DNA from: Drosophila persimilis | Taxonomy: Eukaryota > Arthropoda > Insecta > Diptera > Drosophilidae | Assembly: GCF_003286085.1 (NCBI RefSeq) | Contig: NW_020825322.1 | Span: 806,001-870,000, forward strand | DNA: 64,000 nt | Direction: 5' to 3' | Part shown: in pieces, positions 34,626 through 47,200 of the stretch | How positions within the stretch are numbered: position 1 is the stretch's first letter | Layout of the letters: each line of letters opens with the position of its first letter | Program-made: the position numbers and the translations under genes | The notes under the pieces: model-generated | Databases searched by the model: none | The model's input: the letters and a program-made list of their open reading frames with translations, nothing else | What the model was told of the DNA's origin: nothing

Positions 34626-36847
34626 GTGCGTATACCCTGAATGTACCCTCCACTCCACTCCGCTCCTGCCGCTACCACTATGTTCATGCATGTTGTGTAT
34701 ATGTGTGTGTGTGAGCGCGACGCAGACGTGAAGAATTTTCGATTTTCCACTATATTCGGTTTTCGCGCAAGGCAGACCGTGTGTGTGTGTTGGTGTTGTG
34801 TGTTCTGTTCAGCGCGCAGCTCAGCGGAAAAGTGTCGGTGCAGACAGTCGCAGTAAGCAATAAGTTTTTCACGCAAAATCCAATTTTTCCATCTCTGAGG
34901 AGGGAACAACATCAACGACGAAGAATGAAGGAAGGGGGACGGGTTGAACGGTAAACAACACACAAACAAAAAAGAAAAAGCAGAAAACTGTTCTGTTCTC
35001 AGGCTCTCTTTCATTCTCTTCGTCTCTCTGTTGGCTATTTAAAACCCAATATGTAATGCATTTGCATGTGCATATTCGTATGCCTTGCGCTGTATCTGCT
35101 CGGTGGGTGCATGCGAGTGGGTGTGTGTGTGTGTGTTTGTGTATTAGATAATCCAGAAAGAGACCCTTATTTCGTGTGTGTACTGTTACAGCGGCGCCTT
35201 GAACCGAACGCCGACTGCGAGTGTCCGTAATTAAAACATGCGCCGAATAGCAGCAGCAAACTGTTCTCATTTCTCGTGTCAGCGGCGGTCGAGTGGTGGT
35301 CGGTCGGTGTGGTGTAGGCGGCTGGGGTAGAAAATGGTCCTAGTAGGGGGCGGCGTACATAGCGTATGCGTAACATTTCTCGACAACCCATTCTTCTTTC
35401 CAATCTGCTGAAACTGAATTCCAATTTGAATTGAGAAGGAAAATCTGTGCTTTTGTATGTGTGTATCTTTTGTGTACAGGGGTTGCATTTCCTACACACA
35501 CGCACACCCACCCCCCTCCAATAGGGCATATAGGGATGGATACACAGACACTTTGCCATAGCAGCAACAGCAGCCATCAGAGATTTTCGCACAGGAGGCT
35601 GATTGAGATGGACGCTACTGTGCCGGCAGCAGCATCGCAGTAGCAGCGCAGCGCAGCGCAGCAGCAGCAGCAGCCGCTGCTTTCAGGGGGTGGGTCGGAC
35701 GAAAATTTCATAGTCGAAAAATTTGAAACAAGTACAGTTCCAATTGGAAAACAAGCGACTGGCACATGGCAACGTCGTCGCAAGGTTGTATCTGTGTGCG
35801 TGTGGGTTGTATCTGTGAGTCATTTAACCGTTAGTTTCCTCCTTACTGCTGTTCCCCGTATAAGTATGTACATTAAATACATACATATATGATACTCCTT
35901 CCACAATATATGCACACATATGTATTCATATACATAAGAGTATATATTCATATCATTCACATGGGGGCATATATGCGTTTGCCCATTGCCCATTGCCCCG
36001 TGTGCGCCGTCGCCGCGGCCCGCCAGCACCGCCGCCGCCGCATGCGTAACGTACTTTTTCACTGTTGTTTCTACTTTTTCCCCTCCGCCTCCGCCCCTTC
36101 CCGCACTTTATTTTGTTTTTATCTTGCATTGCTTTTGTGGACATTTACGTCAAGATACACACACACACACACACACACATGTAGATACAGAACATACACA
36201 TGCAGCAGTGTGCCAGAAAGAGTGGGAGAGAGAAGAAAGAAAGAGCGAGAGCGAGAGAGAGAGAGAGCACTCGGCGCACTAGTAAGAGATAGAACACGAA
36301 ATAGCAATCGATTAGTTATTTGCGTACAGAGCGGAGAGCGCACTGTCGATTGTATGTGTGTATACAGTATGCCACACAGTGGAACCTCTCGCAGTGGAAA
36401 CCATTTGAAAAGGCCTCGAAAAGGATCTCATTTGGAAGGGATCGGTGCCGAGGACTGATCCACAGGCTATTTTTAGAGACACAACCCTTGCATTGGTCAT
36501 TCTGTGGGATTGCTGGAGCACTGGCCGCCAAAACTGATTTCAATGCATATAAATTGCATTGAAATTAAATAGTTTTCGCCTACTCTTACGAGTACCCTCC
36601 TCTGTTCCGCCTCTAGAGAGCCGTGAGCCCCAAAGAGCATTATCTTTGTACTACACTCCACACTCGACACTCGTGTGGTATTAAATATAAACAAATATAC
36701 TGCTCGTAAATTGGACTCTCGTGGAACAGCTAGCACTAAGCATGTCAGAGATTTCGAAGAGTGATAGCTGCGTTGACAGCAATCCCCTGAACATCCCTGA
36801 ACAATTGCTCCCACTGTGCCACCGTGCCACTTCCAGCATGCGCCAAA

Positions 36848-36879
<32 letters not shown>

Positions 36880-38127
36880 ATGGGTGGATGTGTCTGTGCT
36901 TGTGGGGCAGTGAGCGCGCTGACGCAGTGGGAGTTTGCCTGGCCCCATGCACACATGCTTACGTACAAATCGTGGAGGGAGCACAGGTTTTTCTAGGCGG
37001 TGGGCGCATGCACCCACTATCGTTGGGCACGGCAAATACGGAAAATGTAATACCATCCGAAAGCGAAAAGAACAACATAACTTTTCTAAGTGTTTCAAAT
37101 GCTCTTTGCCTGTTCTCTCTCTCTCTCAGTGTATCTGTGCTTGTTATAAATAGATCAGGGCAGAGCATCAGCTGCGCCCAGACACAGGTCGCACAGCATT
37201 GCCAAGTGCAATTAAGCTCTCTTTGCTGGCAGCGCTGCCATATGCGCAAGCGCCGAGTGTGTGTGTGACCGCTAGAAACGAGCCACGGGGCCAGCCCTTT
37301 TCTTTGGGAGCTTGGCAGATACATATTCTTGTTTCCTTCACGCATTGTGTGTTTGCTTGTGCGTGTGTGTGTGTGTTTTGCGGGGCACAAGCTTGTAGCA
37401 TGCTTCTCAGCGCACTCGCACTTGGCTGAACTTTGCGCAGTCCTGCGTGAAGAAAGAAAATAGAGAAAGTAGCGAAGAGCAAAGGTTGCGCACTCAATAT
37501 CCCAAACAGGCGGCACACTGTCGGGTCATCCAATAGGTACGTGCTATCAATCACAATCAATTGCCACTCACACCACTATTCGCATTCTTCCCATTCTTCT
37601 TTATTCGTTAAAATCTTAGAATACTGCGAGATCGCATATCGAATCGGTTGTTGGAAAAATTCCAGTTGTCTAGCATTTCAAAAATATTCGCTGCCGATCT
37701 TCCGAGCCCTGGGTATCAGGTGTTCTTATCGCTGGAAAATATATCAGTATACCAGAAACCAGTACCAGTTCCACTAACATAGTTGGAAACAATCCTTAAT
37801 TCAACTCTCAGCAATTCTAAATAATCAATCATTAGAAATAAGAATATACGAATAAACACAATATGGATAAACATTTCCTTTACCTTTGAAATGGCTATGT
37901 CCAAGGGCTTTCTGTAAACACAAATCTGTGCCGGGACACAGATGTTCAAGGGTTACCACATACCCTTTGCTGACATTTGTGGGCTCTTTTTATGCCCGCC
38001 ACTGTACGAGGAGGAGGACAGTGTGATTTTGGCATGCCCCAGTGGCACGTGCAAGTGATACGCGCTTACCGCAGCTCAAAAATCCCAACCAAAAAGCCAC
38101 CCTCTGTTGCCACCCTACACAGAGAAC

Positions 38128-38166
38128 ACAGTGAGAGAAAGAGATAGAGAGAGAGAGAGGGAGAGG
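38128..38166. repeat. GA-rich tract with GAGATAGAGAGAG core
   Basis: Imperfect GA repeat in the ewg upstream region. It resembles the GA-rich elements used by GAGA factor, CLAMP and MSL recognition on fly X chromosomes, but the match is to a low-complexity motif. Confidence 0.7.
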
Positions 38167-40918
38167 TGGTGCGCACTGTGGTGTGGTGGTGGTGCTTTAC
38201 TGCTGGTGGTGGGTGGTGGTGGTGCCGAAGAGTACGTGCAGTGCATGCGTGGCCATATGTCCGCCGGGGTTAGGGACGGGTGACGAGAGACGGGACACTG
38301 ACACTGTCATTATCAAGCGCCAGGAGTTTGCGTGCCGTGCCGCCTTGTAGGTTTGTCTTGTTCTTGCTGTTTTTGTTATTTACGGAATCGGTGTTGCGGC
38401 GATAGTGGTGGTGAAAGTAAAGTGGTGGTGGTGTTCCAAGGGTTGATGTTTCGAGCTGAATTTCTTTTTCATGAAGCGTGGACCGGGGACCGGGGGCCTG
38501 GGACTTCCTCCGAGTTGGTGGGTATGGGGGGGGGGGGGGGATGAGCACTTTTTTGGGGGTAAGCTGCGCAGCCCTGCAAAAGCACGCGCACACACATGCA
38601 CACAAATATTGCTGTCTCTCTCCAATGCTGCGCAGGATGGCTGCCCGGGATGGTGGGAGGTGTGTTAGGCTGGGTACGCATATGCAGGCGAAAGCTTTCC
38701 CCACGGAAGCTCTCTGTTTTGCCGTTTCCCAGCGCTGAGCTTCTAGCACTGTTCTTACTCTCTCCGCGGCGCTCTCTCTCTCTTTGTTCTTTTGCGGGGG
38801 GAGGGGGGCGTGCTGCAAAGGTAAACAGTTACTTTCAGAGGTAGAACAACGGCTGCTAAAGGAGGACAGCATTACATATACGATACTCGTGCGGAGGGCT
38901 TTTCTTTCGCGCTCTCTCTCTCTCTCTTACTTTTTCTTTCTTTTTCTCTCTCTGTCAAACGCGTCGCCCAGCGACGTCGACGCATGGGCGCAGTATTGAT
39001 TTTTAACTGCGTCGACGTCGCTGCCCCTGTCCGTGGGGTGGTTTGGCATTGCGTTCTACTCCGCTCCGCTTCGGTCCGCTCTGCTTGTGGCTCTGTTGCT
39101 CTGTTGATGTTGCTGTTCTTGTTACTCCTCCCTTGGCCGCCTCTAAAGCAAGCACTGCCGCTGGCGCTGCCGTTCTCTGAGCAAACGCAAATAGAACTCA
39201 ACGTTTCGGCGCAGCACCCAGCCGGCAGCACAGCCGCAGCGCAGCACTGAGCCGCACTCAGAAGAGCCACACGGAGTCACACAGCCGCCAGAGCCGCCAG
39301 AGAGAGAGCTGCAATCGGTCCGGGTCCGGGTTGGAGAGCTACAATCATACAATATTTCCAAGTCCAATCGCAGTTCCAGTTCCGACTTTGCTCTGTTTTC
39401 TCTGCGTCTGCGTTAAAGAGTTCTCCTAGAAAACACATACCGGAAAAGTGCTCAAGTGAAATATAAACAATCTTGTTTTTCCTTGTTTCGTGTCTTGAAA
39501 AGTGCGTGAAATAATAATAAATGTCGATGCCAGAAGTCCCAGAGCCATAGATACAGTAACGGATCCCAATTGGATTTTCTACTCTCTGAACCCCCGGGAA
39601 GGAACCCCCCAAAGCGAATTTAAAACCCGAATAGCAAAAAACTGTTAAGGCAAGCAATAAAAATAATTTAAAAGTTTCAACAAGAAATAAATATGTATAT
39701 TTGGCTGTCGATATGGAAAAATATGTCGATTTTGCCAAATTTTGGGCTTCGAATTCGAGTTCGAACTCGCAGTCGAATGCACTGCGCACGTGCAGAGGCC
39801 CCAGGAAAGCTACACCCGAAAGAGTGGGCAAGGGAGGGGGAGAGTGATTGCCAGTAGAAAGAACCAAGCTGGGAGAGTCTGCGCAGTGAGGGGAGGACGG
39901 CACATGTTCTTATTGGGGGAGAGAGAGAGATAAAGCGAGAGTGAAAGTGAAAGAGAGGGAGGACAGTGAGGGAGTCTAAAGAGTGTTTTATTGTTTAATA
40001 TGTTAATGTTCTTATATTTTCTTAATTGTTTTTTACAAAATTATCGAAAGTAAAGACTCTTAGGAAATAAAAAAAAAAGTTTATTCAGAGATATTTAATG
40101 GATAACGAGTAAAATGTAAATCAAGACAGAGATCGAAAGAGATGGAAGAATGGTGTGCCAAATTATTATTATTCTCATTTCCATTGTTTAACTGTTTAAC
40201 AATTAAATTGTGTACTACAAGAATAACGGAGAGATGGTGAAATCAGAGAGAGAGAGAGAAAGAGTGAAAGAGAGCGAGAGAGGGTTCTGATCGGTTCTAG
40301 CTAATTTATTTGATCCGTATTATCCGATATAAAAAAGGGGGATGTCCCATAAATAAAGGGAAAGGTTTCTCAAGTCATTCCAGGCAACAGAAAAGTATTC
40401 ATGGCTATTGCCATCAGGTGGTATGCCACATGCGAACACTCTGTTAACCTTGTCGACCCTGCCTACCCCCTGCACCCTGCCCACACATACTCGCATGTAA
40501 ATTTAGAGACAGCTCACGTTCCCGAGGCCCAGCATTGGACCCTACACGTAGAAGTTGTTCATTGGAGCTGCTACAAACTGTAGCACGGGGTTCAATGCTG
40601 TTCGATAAAGTGCAGCTGTGGAACACTAAACAGCACCACGTAAACGTGAATAAATGGCAATTAGTTTGAAACTATTCGTATTGAGATACAGATGACAGAG
40701 CACCATCGTTTTCAAAGGTGCTTTGAAGATCCGATTTTGGAAAATATCCAAGCAATCTGCGGCACCTCTGGGGCCCCCATCGCCCCCGTCTGTCCCCATC
40801 CCACTATTGTTCTGACCGCAGCTGTTTATACATATTAACTTACATACAAATGGAGATATACATTTATTTTCGTGTCTGTTTTGGTTGTTATTGTTGTTCG
40901 GTTTTGTTTTTGGGGCGT

Positions 40919-40930
40919 TGCGCATGCGCG
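40919..40930. promoter_or_regulatory. Palindromic NRF-1/EWG binding site
   Basis: TGCGCATGCGCG is a full match to the NRF-1/EWG recognition consensus YGCGCAYGCGCR. It lies about 170 bases upstream of the first ewg coding exon, in the preceding intron. A second near-match, TGCGCATGCGA at 41120-41130, falls in the 5' UTR part of that exon. Binding is inferred from the motif only. Confidence 0.6.
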
Positions 40931-41102
40931 CCTATGACCTGATTCACATTTCGCTTATCAGCGAGAGAACTGTACAGCTTTTTTCACTGTAGAACTTCTC
41001 GCAGGAAAGAGAGAGCAATACCTATGTATATATAGTCGTATTTGTACATAAGTAAATCAATTAAATGTTAATTCTGTTTTCTGCTTTTGTGTGTCTCCAC
41101 AG

Positions 41103-41296
41103 CTCTTATCATCACACAGTGCGCATGCGAATAAGGGGCCACAAGTCGAAGGAACGAAGGTGAAGGAGGACCGGACCGGACAAGACCAGACTAGACTAGA
41201 GGACCAGACAAAGAGACAGAGACAGAGAGGGAGAGAGATAGTCGGACGAGTGAGTGAGAGACAGATCCAGCAAGGCGGCACCCACACCCAGGCAAA
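41103..41296 (+). other. ewg: 5' UTR portion of the first ewg coding exon
   Basis: This lies between the splice acceptor ending at 41102 and the CUG initiation codon at 41297. The frame used by EWG is closed by TGA at 41255-41257, so translation must begin after that point. No in-frame ATG occurs before codon 85 of the reading frame (about 41549). Confidence 0.7.
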
Positions 41297-44200
41297 CTGG
41301 CAACCACAAGCTATCGTCTGGTCGTGGCCCCGGCCAACAGCCAGCGGAACTCCGGCGGCAGCAATGTGGTAGTGACAACCACCGGCGGCAATGGCGGTCC
41401 GAATTCCAGCGGCGGCAACGGGAGCAATGGCAGCTCTGGGAGCGGAGGCCTCAACGTGACGACCATCACGACGACGAGCAGCGGCAGCCACAGTCACAGC
41501 CAGGTGCAGTCCGGCGGTAGCCAGAGCAACGGCACCACCTACAAGATCGAGATGCTCGACGAGGAAATCCAGAGCCTGGGCAGCGACGACGACGAGGAGG
41601 ATCTGATCAGCAGTGATGGGAGCCTGTACGACGCGGAGCTCGGCTCGATACCGGTCAACGATGATGTCGCCCATCAGCTGGCCGCCGCCGGACCGGTCGG
41701 TGTGGCGGCGGCAGCGGCCATCGCCAGCTCAAAGAAGCGCAAGCGGCCGCACTGCTTCGAGACGAACCCGTCGGTGCGCAAGCGGCAACAGAACCGGCTG
41801 CTGCGCAAGCTGCGTGGCATCATCTACGAGTTCACGGGTCGCGTCGGCAAGCAGGCGGTAGTGCTGGTGGCAACGCCAGGCAAGCCCAACACCAGCTACA
41901 AGGTATTCGGCGCCAAGCCGCTGGAGGATGTGCTCCGCAACCTGAAGAACATCGTCATGGACGAGCTGGACAATGCGCTGGCGCAGCAGGCGCCGCCACC
42001 GCCCCAGGACGATCCGTCGCTGTTCGAGCTGCCCGGCCTGGTGATCGATGGGATACCAACGCCCGTCGAAAAGATGACCCAGGCCCAGCTGCGGGCGTTC
42101 ATTCCACTGATGCTCAAGTACTCGACGGGACGGGGCAAGCCCGGCTGGGGACGGGAGTCGACGCGGCCACCCTGGTGGCCCAAGGAGCTGCCGTGGGCCA
42201 ATGTGCGGATGGATGCCCGCTCCGAGGACGACAAGCAGAAGGTGGGTGGGGTGGGTGTTAAACAGCCGCCCCCGTTGAATTACCGAATCGTACTAATCAC
42301 AAATATCCCTCCCATCTATCCATCTCCCATCTCTGATGGCTACAGATCAGCTGGACGCATGCGCTGCGCAAGATCGTGATCAACTGTTACAAATATCATG
42401 GACGGGAGGACCTGCTGCCGACCTTTGCCGATGACGATGACAAGGTGAACGCTTTGATCTCGCAATCGGGTGACGAGGACGAGGACATGGAGCTATCCAG
42501 CACGCCCACCATCCACACAGTGACAACAATGACGCCACCGTCAGGGAACAGCAATGTGAGTATGACCCAGTGGGCTCCCAATCCCGACCAATTCCCATTT
42601 CTGATCGGCGTTCAGCGGCAGCGCGACGTCTGGGTTTCACGGCTTGACAAGGCGCACGAAAACTAATCTCTGTCTGGTCCATCCTGCATCCCCCCATTCC
42701 CATCCATCCGTGGTTCATCCAATCACTCCCATTCGATTCCACTAACCCCACATTTGATCCATTCGATTAACTAACCGTCAAACTCCCACCTCCAACCTTG
42801 AACTCCAACGAACAGCAGCCGCAGCAGGTCAATGTGGTGAAGATCAACAGCGCCGGTACGGTGATCACCACCCACACGGCGCAGACCAACTCCCCGGCCC
42901 CGACGATTATCCAGAGCACCAACAACCAGCACGTGACCACCACGGCCACTTTGCCGGCCTCCACCAAGATCGAGATATGCCAGGCGCCGGCCCAACAACA
43001 CCACCAACAGCAGCAGCAGCAGCACCAGCAACAACAGCAGCAACAGCAGCAGCAGCAACAGCAGCAACAGCATCACCAACAGCAACAGCAGCAGCACCAC
43101 CAGCAGCAGCAGCAGCAGCAACAACAGCACCACCAGCAGCACCACCTCCCCGCCGGCAGCACCGTTCACATTCAGCCCATAAGCGGCGGCCAGCCGCAGA
43201 CCATACAGCTGACGACCGCCAGCGGGACGACCACGGCCACCGCTGTTCCAACGACGGCCGCCGCCGTAAGTGCCGCCGCCCAGGCAGCGGCCGCAGCCCA
43301 GAATTCGGCCGCCCAGACTGTCACTGCCCAACAGATTGCGAATGCCCAAGTTTGCATCGAGCCCATAACGCTGAGCGACGTTGATGTTCGTACTAATCTG
43401 AAAATGAAACTGAATCTGAAACTGAAACTGAATACGAATCTGAATCCGATTGGCATTCTTTCTGTTCTGATTCTGTTTTTGTATTCCACTAATCAACGAG
43501 CCGGGAACACGACGTGGACCTATGGCACATGCACAAGGACATGGATATTGGCAGGGCAAGGGCAAAAGATCCATTATATATGAGAGAGAGAGAGCTATAT
43601 TGAAAAGCAATGGGCGAACATTTGTTTAGGAAGTATTTGGTAGCCCCCACCAATCCTAAGATTATATTTTGACTCTGGGAGCAGTCCAACAACAAAAACA
43701 AAAAAACAACCCTTATCAGCGAAGTTCGAGTCAGGCATTAGTTTTCCGCGTCATGCACGCGCCATGTATGTTGTTTTTACAATTATCTGGCATTCTAGTC
43801 TGCAACATTCGCTTGTACGTCTTGTAGCAAGGACGTGCCTAAGATAGGGCGACTCTTAACAATTCTAGATGATAGACTCTTCCTAATAGGACTTCCAATC
43901 AAAGTCAGGAACGACTCAATGGATGAGGAGTACTTTATTTTGAGATTGATAAAGGGATTGGGCAGACACTGATTGAAGAAGACAGTTTGATATCAATATC
44001 GGTAGATCTAATCGATGCTGGAAAACCAAAAACTATGCAATTTGCAACGTGTCCGTGTCCCCATCCGAGCTGTGGCATCGCGCCCACATGCACTTTGCAA
44101 CTGCGATATAGAGTCCTGTGCATAGTCGTCCATAGGTGCGCGTCAATTGCCCAAAAACCTCTTTTGTTCGCAGATTATTATTTGGCTCAACGTTATGTTG

Positions 44201-47200
44201 TTCTGCTGCTGATGTTTGCTGTGTTTTTTCTTTTTTCTTGCCTCGTTCTATTGTCATTTTGTTAATACCTAACATTAGTAGATATCTTGATGTACTGTAC
44301 TTCTGCTTGTCTGTGCGAAGAGATTAAAACCGATTATTTTATTGATATTTGATTTAATACCATTATTTTTTTGTTTTGTTTGTTTGTCTCCTAATTTTTT
44401 ATACATATACAATTTGTTTGTTTTTTTTTTTTGTCTTTTTTCAGCTGGGTTTTCATTGCAAGTTCTCATTATTTCCATCTGCCACAAGTCGAACACAAAT
44501 CGCACAATCGAAACAATATCCCACACGCACACACGACTCCAACTCCAACAAAAACCAAAACCAAAACCAAAATAAAACGATCTATTCACTGTGGTGTCTG
44601 CTAAATGAATGTTGCTTCGATCCATAGAATGTTGTTTGTATATAATTTATGTTAAATTTCGTTCGATTTTTTGCTGTTTTTTTGTTGCACTTCTTAAGAT
44701 ATGATTTGCCTCGTTCGCTTGATTAACTTTTAGCAGTGCTGTATCTGATAACGTTGCATAACCCCATTCTCGACCGCCTCTCTTTCCCGTACAGTACACC
44801 ACGCAGACTGTTCTCTCGCAGAACGCTGATGGCACGGTGTCCCTCATCCAGGTGGATCCCAACAATCCCATTATCACGCTGTCGGACGGCACAACCGCCC
44901 AGGTGCAGGGTGTGGCAACGGTGAGTAGTGCCCGTTCCCCTAGGGAGTGCTCTTTGTACGACTTGACCAACTCCATCAATTTCCTTGCTCTTTGATCTTT
45001 GCAGCTGCATCAGGGCGAGGGTGGAGCCACCATCCAGACCGTACAAAGTCTCACCGATGTCAACGGGCATGAGAACATGACCGTGGATCTGACCGAGACG
45101 CAAGATGGCCAAATCTATATCACCACCGAGGATGGGCAGGGTGAGTAGTGCACATCGGATAAGATTATTGAATGAGGCTCATGCATCGTCCTGTCTTCCC
45201 TCCAGGCTATCCCGTCTCCGTGAGCAATGTGATCTCGGTACCCGTCTCCATGTACCAGTCAGTGATGGCCAATATGCAGCAGCTGCAGACGAACAGCGAC
45301 GGCACCGTGTGCCTGGCCCCCATGCAGGTAGATACCAGCGCCACGCGCACCTCCAGCTCGGCCTCAGGGTCCCAGCCGCCGGCCACCCAACAATCCCTGC
45401 AGTGCTACTCGCTGATCAGCCCCGGCCATGCCCTTCTGGGCAGACGCGGTGGCGGTGGCAGTGGCGCTACCTTGGGGCAACACCACCAGTCGCTCACATT
45501 GCAGGCAGCTCCGGGGGCGCGCTACTATCTGGCGGCAGCGCCGGCGGCCACCACTGCCATTAATCACAGTAGCAGTAGCAACCATAGTAGCAGTAGTGCG
45601 GGCTTTAATATCCACCAGAACCATAACCACCACCATCACCACAACAACAACAACAACAACAACAACAATAGTACCCTTGCCAACAACAACAACAACAACA
45701 GCGGCAGCAGCAGCAATAGCAATAGCATTAAGAGGTCCCTCCCCATTCTGCTGACAACTCCCAATCCCAATCCCGCTGCCCATCCAACCACGACAAGCAC
45801 CACCACGACGGCAGCAACCACAACGCGCTCCACGCGACGTGTGGCGGCGGCCAACAAGGCCGGACCCTTTGCACAGAAGCGCCGTAAGCCCGGGAGGAGC
45901 AGCCGCAAGCTGCCCACAAAGGCGGCCGGCGAGACGTCTGCCTCCAGCGGATCCTCTCTGCCCATTGGCTCCTCCGCGGCGTCTACAGCTGCCGCCATAC
46001 GTTGCGTGGACAGTGCCAGTCTGACGAACATGCAGCTGCAGTTGCCGGCCAAGACGATTAAGCTGGAGAACTTTGAGTAGAAGTCCGTAGCCGTAGACCC
46101 GTTGACCCGTACACCCGTAGTTACGTAGACCCCACCCAGATATACATAGATACAGATACAGGCAACCTCTCGAATCTAGTCAAGAAGCGGCTTTGCACAA
46201 CAAACACCCAACTCATACGCAGCATTTTGCTAACAACATAGACACACCTCACACACAGATACACACACTTGCCATCTATACTTATACTTAGAAAAAACAC
46301 ATTGTGAATGCCAGAAGAAACGAGGCGAGGAAACGAAGCAGGAAAAGTAGGAAAAGTTCCTGGAATAACGTGGAATAGAATTTATTTGAATTCGGATCGG
46401 AAGAATCTTCGATGAATCGAAAAAAAAAAACACACAAAAACACAAAAAACCAAATAGGAATATAATTTGTTGATAATTGAAACAAAAGCCAAAAATCAGA
46501 ATGCACATAGAGAGCAGAGAGCGGTTTGATTTACCGAAAAGGCAAAGAAAGCTGAAAGTGAATTAATCAGTCATGTTCCTAGTTAATCAAGCTGCAAACC
46601 AATCATGGATATCCGTTTTTGTTGTCGTTTGTTTTAGTCTTAAGTGATTTGCATATAGAATCGTGGACATAATCTTGCTAGGGCATAGAGTGGAACTCAG
46701 ACCAAATATTTTAGAAAGTAAAAGTAAAAGAAGTGAGCAATTGCAATCGGAATGCTAGGCAAATCTTGAGTTAGTTTAGTTCGGTAAGTAGTCAAGCGAA
46801 CAGGAACCTAGTTTAAATCATAACCCCCCCTTGTTACCCGTAACCCAAAGCCCAAAGCCCAAAGCCTAAACCCAAACCAAATTTAGTCAATCCCGCATTG
46901 AAAATGTAGCCAAAAGAAATCGGTTAAGAAAAGCCACAGCAGAGTATGTTATGCCATTGATTTTTATTGTGTTAGTTTGTGCCTTGGACCCTTAGCCTTA
47001 AGACCATGTGGGATATGCTATACATATATATATAGAATAGAATACGTATAGGGATATACGCGTATCCCTGGTACCACTTGCCTGGCATCCCCGGCCCTTT
47101 GGGTCGCTCGCTGCAAACATTGAAAGTGCATATAAAGTTATTTTTATGTTGATCTATGACTATTTTTTATTATTATTATGTTTTATTCAATTATTATTAT

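Larger units (their letters stand above)
34626..41102 (+). other. Probable 5' intron and regulatory region of ewg
   Basis: No coding gene is supported. The region is dense in simple repeats: GA tracts near 36226-36270, 38128-38166, 39919-39970 and 40236-40285; AC near 36160-36180; CTG units at 36848-36880; a G homopolymer near 38526-38540. A GC-richer segment at about 38.95-39.5 kb, after a CT-repeat block, resembles another promoter plus leader exon. It ends at the acceptor CTCCACAG (last base 41102). Confidence 0.45.

Noticed and set aside
36848-36882. CTG run read as a Leu- or Cys-rich coding repeat
   Set aside because: Open frames on both strands depend only on the triplet repeat, with no flanking coding evidence.
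42771-43610. 279-codon minus-strand frame with long Leu/Val runs
   Set aside because: It is the complement of the Gln/His repeat of ewg; the Leu/Val text is an artefact of reading CAG/CAC repeats backwards.
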